From: Carya illinoinensis
Lineage: Eukaryota; Streptophyta; Magnoliopsida; Fagales; Juglandaceae
Length of the DNA: 64,000 nt
Assembly (NCBI RefSeq): GCF_018687715.1
Contig: NC_056766.1
Span: 39,775,433-39,839,432 of the forward strand
Direction: 5' to 3'
The notes under the pieces were generated by a model, which was given only the letters and a program-made list of their open reading frames with translations, was not told the origin of the DNA and did no database searches. This document shows, in pieces, positions 58,301 to 64,000 of this stretch (its first letter is position 1; every line of letters starts with the position of its first letter). The position numbers and the translations under genes were made by a program.

Positions 58301-58502
58301 AAAGGAAGAGGCTATGAAGGTACTGAAAATTGCAATTCTCTGCACAGCAGCGCTTCCAGCTTTTAGACCCACAATGAGAAGCGTTGTGCAAATGCTTGAG
58401 GAAGCTCAACCGTGTAAATTGATGAAAATTATCATTGCCAAAGATGATGATGGTAAGAAAAAGGAAGTGATTGGTACAGAGAAAAAGAACCCAGAACTTT
58501 AA
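55346..58502 (+). CDS. LRR receptor-like kinase, RLK7/HAIKU2-type (994 aa)
   Basis: Two exons (55346-57929 and 58102-58502) join in frame across a GT/AG intron in the activation segment (IAP|E). The protein has a signal peptide (YLLCFLSLLSGIRS), LRRNT (SNSVCGFAGITC), about 21-22 LRRs, a cap ending FAGNPGLCIVG, one membrane helix (TLIICFAVGTAILLLFLV) and a cytoplasmic Ser/Thr kinase. Kinase landmarks: IGKGGSGNVYKV loop, LAVKHIW lysine, HRDVKSSNILLDE (RD type), ADFGLAK, GTHGYIAPE, DVYSFGVVLMEL. Length and intron position suit subfamily XI LRR-RLKs. In Arabidopsis, RLK7 perceives PIP peptides and HAIKU2 controls seed size; which one this corresponds to needs a tree. All key residues are present, so it should be functional. 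Confidence 0.95.
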
Positions 58503-60300
58503 GCGTCCAAAATTTGCTGAGTTGGGATTCAAAATTTTTGGTCATGATCTCCATTCTCCTGCTGAATTTGACAAATATTATCATACAATATACAAGACTC
58601 GAGATCATTTGTAAACTTATCACACCAACTCATGTCAGTTTGTAAAATTAGTTTTGTAATATCTCTTTATAGACCTAGCACTTCTCTTTGTAACATATCA
58701 GCTAGTGTCTGTTGTGAAGTTTGCAATATTCGAATGTAATGTAGAGGTATGACAAATGGAAGTCATAGGCTCTTCCCTTGAGTGAATGAACTTATGGATA
58801 ACCTTTTTGTTCACTTTCACATCTTCCCAAATGACGCGCTAAGTTCAAGGTTGAGTCTTTGAGAAGTTTAGCATAAACCCCATACTAATAAAAAGAAGAG
58901 TTCTATTACATGCAATCATTTTTATATATTCTACTGATGTAATTGATTAAAATAATTATGTTATATTAAAAAAAATGATGTAACTAATCATATTAGTGAA
59001 ATGCACAAAGAATACATAAAAGTGATCATAGAATTTTTATAAAAGGAAATGTAATATAGAATGCAGTATATTCTGCTACCTAATTGATTAATTTCAATCA
59101 TCACGTATGTATCACAAAATAATCATGGATCTCAAAAACGTTCAATTCTAGATCAGATAGATAGTCATACTGAGTAAGAACCATTATTCCCTGAGCTTAT
59201 AGTATATCTAAGATAACATGAAATTTAAAAGGTTGGATGCTTGTGTTCTTTACTGATTGGTGGTTGCTAGTGCAAGTTTGGCTTTTCTCCTTTTGCATCA
59301 AGTGGACATTAAACAATCCCTTCTAAAAAAATGCTTTGACTTGGTCCAAGTTGCATCATCAGTTATATTTTATATGTTGCAATTATTTGATGCTTCTGAC
59401 TCGGACAAGAGAAGGATTAAAAGCAAAGAAAAGTAAGTCGAAGACTACACTCCTAAGTTTCTTTGTTGGTCAACGGCCATGTCTGAACAATGGTTAGTAT
59501 AAGAGGGCTTCGAGGACTCCTCATTTTTCTTTTGACTGGGGTGGGGTTGGGTTGGGTCGGGTTAGGTGGGTGGGGTTCTCAATTTGTCAGAAGCAAGGAA
59601 TAAAAGTTATACATCTGGAAAAGAGTAGGGTGGGAACATGTAATAAATAAATAGAATTGGATTTGATACGAATGAATTTAGATCAAAAAGAGATAACGAC
59701 ACAATTAATAAACATATCAATTACGGATCAACTTGTACAATCCAAATTAACTCTCTTTCCAAGTTATATAGATGTCTTGTTTAGACTGATATTATTATTT
59801 GACTACTTAATATTTTAAAGATATTAATATTTTAAATTTTATTATATACAGTTATATTTTTACATATTTTTTACGTATTTTATTAATATAATTGATTAAA
59901 ATAATAATTTTATATTAAAAAAATGATAAAGTCAATTATAATAATAAAATAGGTAAAAAAATATGTAAGAATAATTATATATAGAATTTTTTTAACATTT
60001 TTTTATTGGTAGGTGATCTTCTCTTAAGCTAATAGGACAAATCTGCAAAGTAAAAATGAAGATGGATTACATATATACAAAAAATATTGAATGCAAATTG
60101 GATAAGTTGAAGATTGAGCAATAAGACAAACCATCATAACTTTTCAAATCTTACTTTGTCAACATTACAAGAAGACTAATTTTCTCCAAAGTTATTTTTA
60201 CTAAGTCAGCTAGATTAAGTATAGCTTGTCTTCCAAATTTTTCTTTGATCTTCTCAAAAGTTATCTTCTACAAAAAACTTAAAATCTGTCTTTATCCACG
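58503..60300. other. Intergenic after the receptor kinase
   Basis: 3' untranslated and AT-rich DNA. Pairs of blocks such as TTGATTAAAATAAT and ATGATGTAACTAATCATA (58930-58995, again 59890-59940) look like small palindromic MITE copies. No gene seen. Confidence 0.45.
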
Positions 60301-61045
60301 CTTAACCTATGTCAAACATGTATAAAAGAATTTTAAGTTGTCTACAAAATAGAGTTAATGACATTACAAAATCTAGTTCGAGCAAGAAAGCTAACAAACT
60401 TACAAATGAAGCTCTTAAAAGCTCTTAGAGTAATTAAGAGCTTAATTTATACATCTCTTCAAAGATTCAAAATTTCTTGAGAAAGTGTTGCTCAAATATA
60501 TAATAGATTTCTATCTACACCTAAATGAAGTTAAACAAAAGATTTTAAAATTCTCAATAGATAGTTTGAGGTAAAAACGTAGACAGTGAAGCTGAATCTC
60601 TTCAAAATACTGAATTTACTTCTCCTTTACCTTTCTCCTTATATTTTCTGTTGTTTCGTATTTTGTTCATATTTTATATTATATATTTGATTTATAATTA
60701 TTAATTTTTTAAACAAACCCAATTTACCCCCTCTTGGATTAGTCATATAGGCAAAATTGGTATTGTACTATTATAAGATTAATTATCTTTTGAATTAAAG
60801 ATCTTATGACTAATAATTTAGCTACATTTGGTGAAGGTTCGTCTACTGCTCAACCTCCACTATTTTGTTGAAATAATTACACATTTTAAAAAAATAGAAT
60901 GAGAATATTTCTTCATATTCAAGATCTAAAAAATTGAACATACATTGTAAAAGGACCTTATACCCAACAAAAGTTGTTAATGTGGTAAAGGTGATAAAAG
61001 AAGAAGAAGACTTGGATAATGAAGACAGGAAATCTCTTGACGAAG
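60300..61045 (+). mobile_element. Degenerate copia LTR end and gag start
   Basis: The LTR 3' part includes CAAACCCAATTTACCCCCTC (about 60713-60732), followed by a degraded primer site (TTGGTATTGTAC, about 60757). A broken gag start then reads MTNNLATFGEGSSTAQPPLF, RMRIF, and, in another frame, YPTKVVNVVKVIKEEEDLDN. This is the N-terminal gag pattern of copia elements with a DUF4219/UBN2 gag. It is interrupted near 61045, where it runs into the next LTR fragment. Confidence 0.6.
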
Positions 61046-62240
61046 TTCAACCTCACTACCTAGTGTCTACATCCTCATTCAGCCTCGTTACCTACATCCT
61101 CATCTCAAGCTATCACTTAAAAGTTTCTAAATCTACTATTCAATATCCATTAGTGGATAAAAAGACATATTATACCCTTTAGCAACACTGCTTCAAAGAA
61201 TTCGTGTAAACACCTTCTATACGTACAATCACCTTAAAAGTTTCTATTAAAAGTGGTGATTTAGTAATTCCCTGTATATAACTCCTACTACACCCATAAG
61301 GATTACACACACTATTTTGTCTATACAAAAATTAATAGTGGGTAGGTTATCAAAGTCAGTCTTAAATAAGTGAAATAAAAATAATACAACGCAAGATGTA
61401 TCTCTTTAAACGTGAACAAATGTTTAGGCTCAATTCTTAGAAAATCGAGATTGAAAACTTTTAATGAATTAACGTTTTAAAGCTTGCAGTTGATGTGTGT
61501 TTTTAAAGATATCAAATGAGCTATTTATAGACATAGAAAACTTCATTTTTAAATTTTAAAATATTTAAATGTCAAAATGGAGCATCATTCATTTTTTTAA
61601 AAATTTAAACAAAAGTTTTTTCTTTTCTAATTGTTAAATACAACATAATTAGTTTTTCAAAATTTTCAAACAAAAGCTTCTACCTTTTGCACATGTAAAA
61701 AAGAGTAGCAATCACTTTTCCAAATTTTAAAACAAAAACTTCTATTTTTCACATATGTCAAAAAGAGCATAAGTCACTTTTCAAAATTTTCAAATTTCAA
61801 ACTTTCAAACATATTATATACATGTGAAAGATGACAATCAATCATTTTTCAAACTTTTAAAATTTAAATTTTTGATCATATCATACACATGTGAAATATG
61901 ACAATCAATCATTTTTCAAATCTCAAATTTTCAAACATATCGTACATAGGTGAAAAATGAAAATTGATGTCTCATGAGAAAATATTATTGTTAAGCCTTA
62001 AACCCTTTTTCGAATATTGAAAGAGATGTGCAAATTACTCCAAGAGTTTTATTTGTAATATGGTTTCATTTCTTACTCATGTTTGGTTTGATTATATCTT
62101 TGACACCATTTTCCGGACAACTTGATACTTCTTTGTGCTTGAACTTGTGTATTATCATCAAAATTCACAAATAGATATTGAGTTACATGATGCTTGAAAT
62201 CTTTGTTGCAATAATTGTTGATGAGATGACTAACCCAAAA
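61046..62240 (-). mobile_element. Copia-family LTR fragment, copy B
   Basis: On the minus strand it shares with the next copy (62270-63300) a GATGATAA start region (about 62150), the AAGTTGTC/AATGG block, TGATTGATTGTCAT segments, and the TGTGTGTAACC(C/T)TTATGAGTG block. The two copies lie head-to-tail. The ends were not fixed to the base. Confidence 0.55.
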
Positions 62241-63300
62241 GGAGAGTGAATTGGGCTTGTTTTAAAAACTTAATAATTATAAATCAAATGTACATTATAA
62301 AATGTGAATAAAGCACTAAACAACAATAAATATAAGGAGTAAGGGTACAAATGATGCAAACTCAGTATTTTAAAGAGGTTCAACCTCACTACCTAAGACC
62401 TCTCCTCAATGGACAAATTTACTATTCAACCTGTTTTAGGTGGAAATAAAAACATATTACACTTTTTAGCAACACTCTTTTCAAGAATTCGTGTAGAACA
62501 CCTTCTACACTTATAAATACCATAGAAATAGTGATTAAGTTATTATATGTATAAAACTATAACTACACTCATAAGGGTTACACACACCATTTTCTATTTA
62601 TACAAGAGTTGATATTCAATAGGTTATTAGTGTATACTTCTCAATAAGTGAAATGAAAATAGTACAGAAAAAAGTATATCACTCTCTCTTAAAATGAACA
62701 ACTTCTAAGGCTAAATGCTAAGGAAAGAGAGATTGAAAACTTTTAATAAATCAATATTGTAAAGCTTACAGCTTATGTGTGTCTTTTAAGATCTCAAATG
62801 AGTTATTTATGTACGTATTAAACTTTATTTTCAAGTTTAAAAATGTTCAAATTTCACAAGAGCATCATTCATTTTTTAAAAATTTTAAATAAAAATTTCT
62901 CCTTTTGTAATTTTCAAAGATAATATCATTCAATTTTCAGAATTTTCAAACAAAAATTTCTACCTTCTTCCATATATATGTCAAAAAGAGAATCATTTAC
63001 TTTTCAAATTTTTAAAATTCAAGCTTTTAATCATATCATACATATATGAAAAATGCAAATCGATGTCTCATAAGAAAAGATTACTTTTTAGCATTAAAAA
63101 TTTTTTAATCTTGAAAAAGATGTACAAAATTACTCTGAGGGCTTCATTTGTAAGCATGTTCCATTTCTTGCCTATGCTTGATTTATTGATGTCATTAACT
63201 CCATTTTGTGAATAACTTGAGATTTCTTTATACATAAACTCATTTGTTATTATCAAAATTTTAAGTGGATATAGAGTTATATGATGCATTAAACCTTGGG
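62241..63300 (-). mobile_element. Copia-family LTR fragment, copy A
   Basis: Minus-strand LTR-like sequence: 5' region near 63250 (TTTGATAATAACAAATGAG), 3' end near 62250-62265 (AAGCCCAATTCACTCTCC then TTTTGGGTTAGTCAT). The same 3' end motif is seen in the plus-strand copy at 60713. No internal domain lies between this and copy B, so they may be remnants of adjacent LTRs left by recombination. Confidence 0.55.
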
Positions 63301-63368
63301 TTCAACCACTATTATATGAATGCTAAAACTTTTGGATATTAATTTTTATGTATTATTGGTTTAGATAT

Positions 63369-64000
63369 TGTTGAACTCAAGATTTTAAGTTTTGTGTAAT
63401 TATATATTTACATATGGATTTTGATGATAACAAATGAATTCAAAGAATAAAGAAGTCTCAAGCTCAAGTTGTCTACACAATGGAGTCAAGCACATCAAGG
63501 AAACAAGCATGAGCAAGAAGGGAACAAGTTCACATTAAAATTATAGAGTAATGTTGTAAATCTCTTCAAAATTCGAAATTAGGATTAATGCTCAAAATTA
63601 ATATTTTATCATAAAGCATTAAAATACATGTTCCACATGTGCATGAATATTTTTGAAAATTAAATTTGAAAATTTTGAAAGATGATTGATTGTCATCTTT
63701 TACATGTGCATGCCTTGATTAAAAGGTTGAATTTTGAAAATATTAAAGATGATTGATTGTCATCTTTCACATATATATGTTTTATTTGAATATTTTTAAA
63801 AGTGATTGATGTTTTTTTTTACTTATGCAAAAGGTAGATGTTTTTGTTTGAAAAATTTGAAAAGTAAAGTGTGCTCCTTTTGTCATATACAAAAAGTAAA
63901 AAATTAGGTTTGAATTTTTTTGAAAAGGAAAGTGTGCTCCTTTTGTCATATGCAAAAAGTAAAAGATTAGATTTGAATTTTTTGAAAATGAAAGTGTGCT
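63369..64000 (+). mobile_element. LTR of the same copia family, running off the window
   Basis: Starts around TGTTGAACTCAAGATTTTAA and soon reads GATTTTGATGATAACAAATG, a start typical of long plant copia (SIRE/Maximus-like) LTRs. Continues with CACATCAAGGAAACAAGCAT, GAGCAAGAAGG and repeated GATGATTGATTGTCATCTTT segments, which are the reverse complement of sequences in copies A and B. Two TGTGCTCCTTTTGTCATA repeats near 63866 and 63932 lie at the window edge. Confidence 0.55.

Overview
This is nuclear DNA from a flowering plant, most likely a woody eudicot. The evidence is spliced genes with GT/AG introns, a leucine-rich-repeat receptor kinase of the plant RLK7/HAIKU2 group, and a dense, nested set of plant transposable elements (Ty1/copia, Ty3/gypsy-type LTR, L1-type LINEs, a tRNA-derived SINE, CACTA/En-Spm, Helitron, MITEs) in AT-rich DNA. 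I cannot name the species from sequence alone.

Layout. 1-229 is the 3' end of an unrecognised host gene. 230-5108 is a fragment of an LTR retrotransposon on the minus strand: degenerate gag, a tRNA-Met primer site, and a very long LTR of about 3.7 kb that carries 13 hairpin-forming tandem repeats. 5109-7256 is a decayed LINE interrupted by a 680-bp retroposed insert, followed by a SINE with a 19-bp target duplication. 8446-9422 is a short-chain dehydrogenase pseudogene broken at its 3' end by a complete but inactive copia element (9423-14293, 332-bp LTRs, target duplication CCGAC). A second LINE tail (15648-16955) and a decayed retroelement gag-like gene (18666-20461) follow.

The central part holds two CACTA transposons with perfect 3-bp target duplications. 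The first (21825-25415, TSD TCG) is a deletion derivative without transposase that keeps a relic of one transposase exon. The second (33735-44370, TSD TTT) looks complete. On the minus strand it carries a spliced TNP2-type transposase (about 1123 aa) and, 74 bp downstream, a six-exon Transposase_24/TNPA-like gene (about 362 aa). On the plus strand it carries a divergently transcribed 402-aa gene related to the 'putative plant transposon protein' family, with its own TATA box and 5'-UTR intron. Both elements are studded with palindromes built on TTCGAA. A Helitron (28682-32228) and a MITE lie between the two.

The two recognisable host loci are a tandem pair of LRR receptor genes in the same orientation: a truncated copy (26037-27689) with no membrane segment or kinase, and a complete 994-aa receptor kinase with one intron (55346-58502). 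The 44.4-55.3 kb interval is gene-poor, AT-rich and full of MITE-like palindromes. 60.3-64 kb is a pile of LTR fragments from one copia family in both orientations, with the last copy running off the window.
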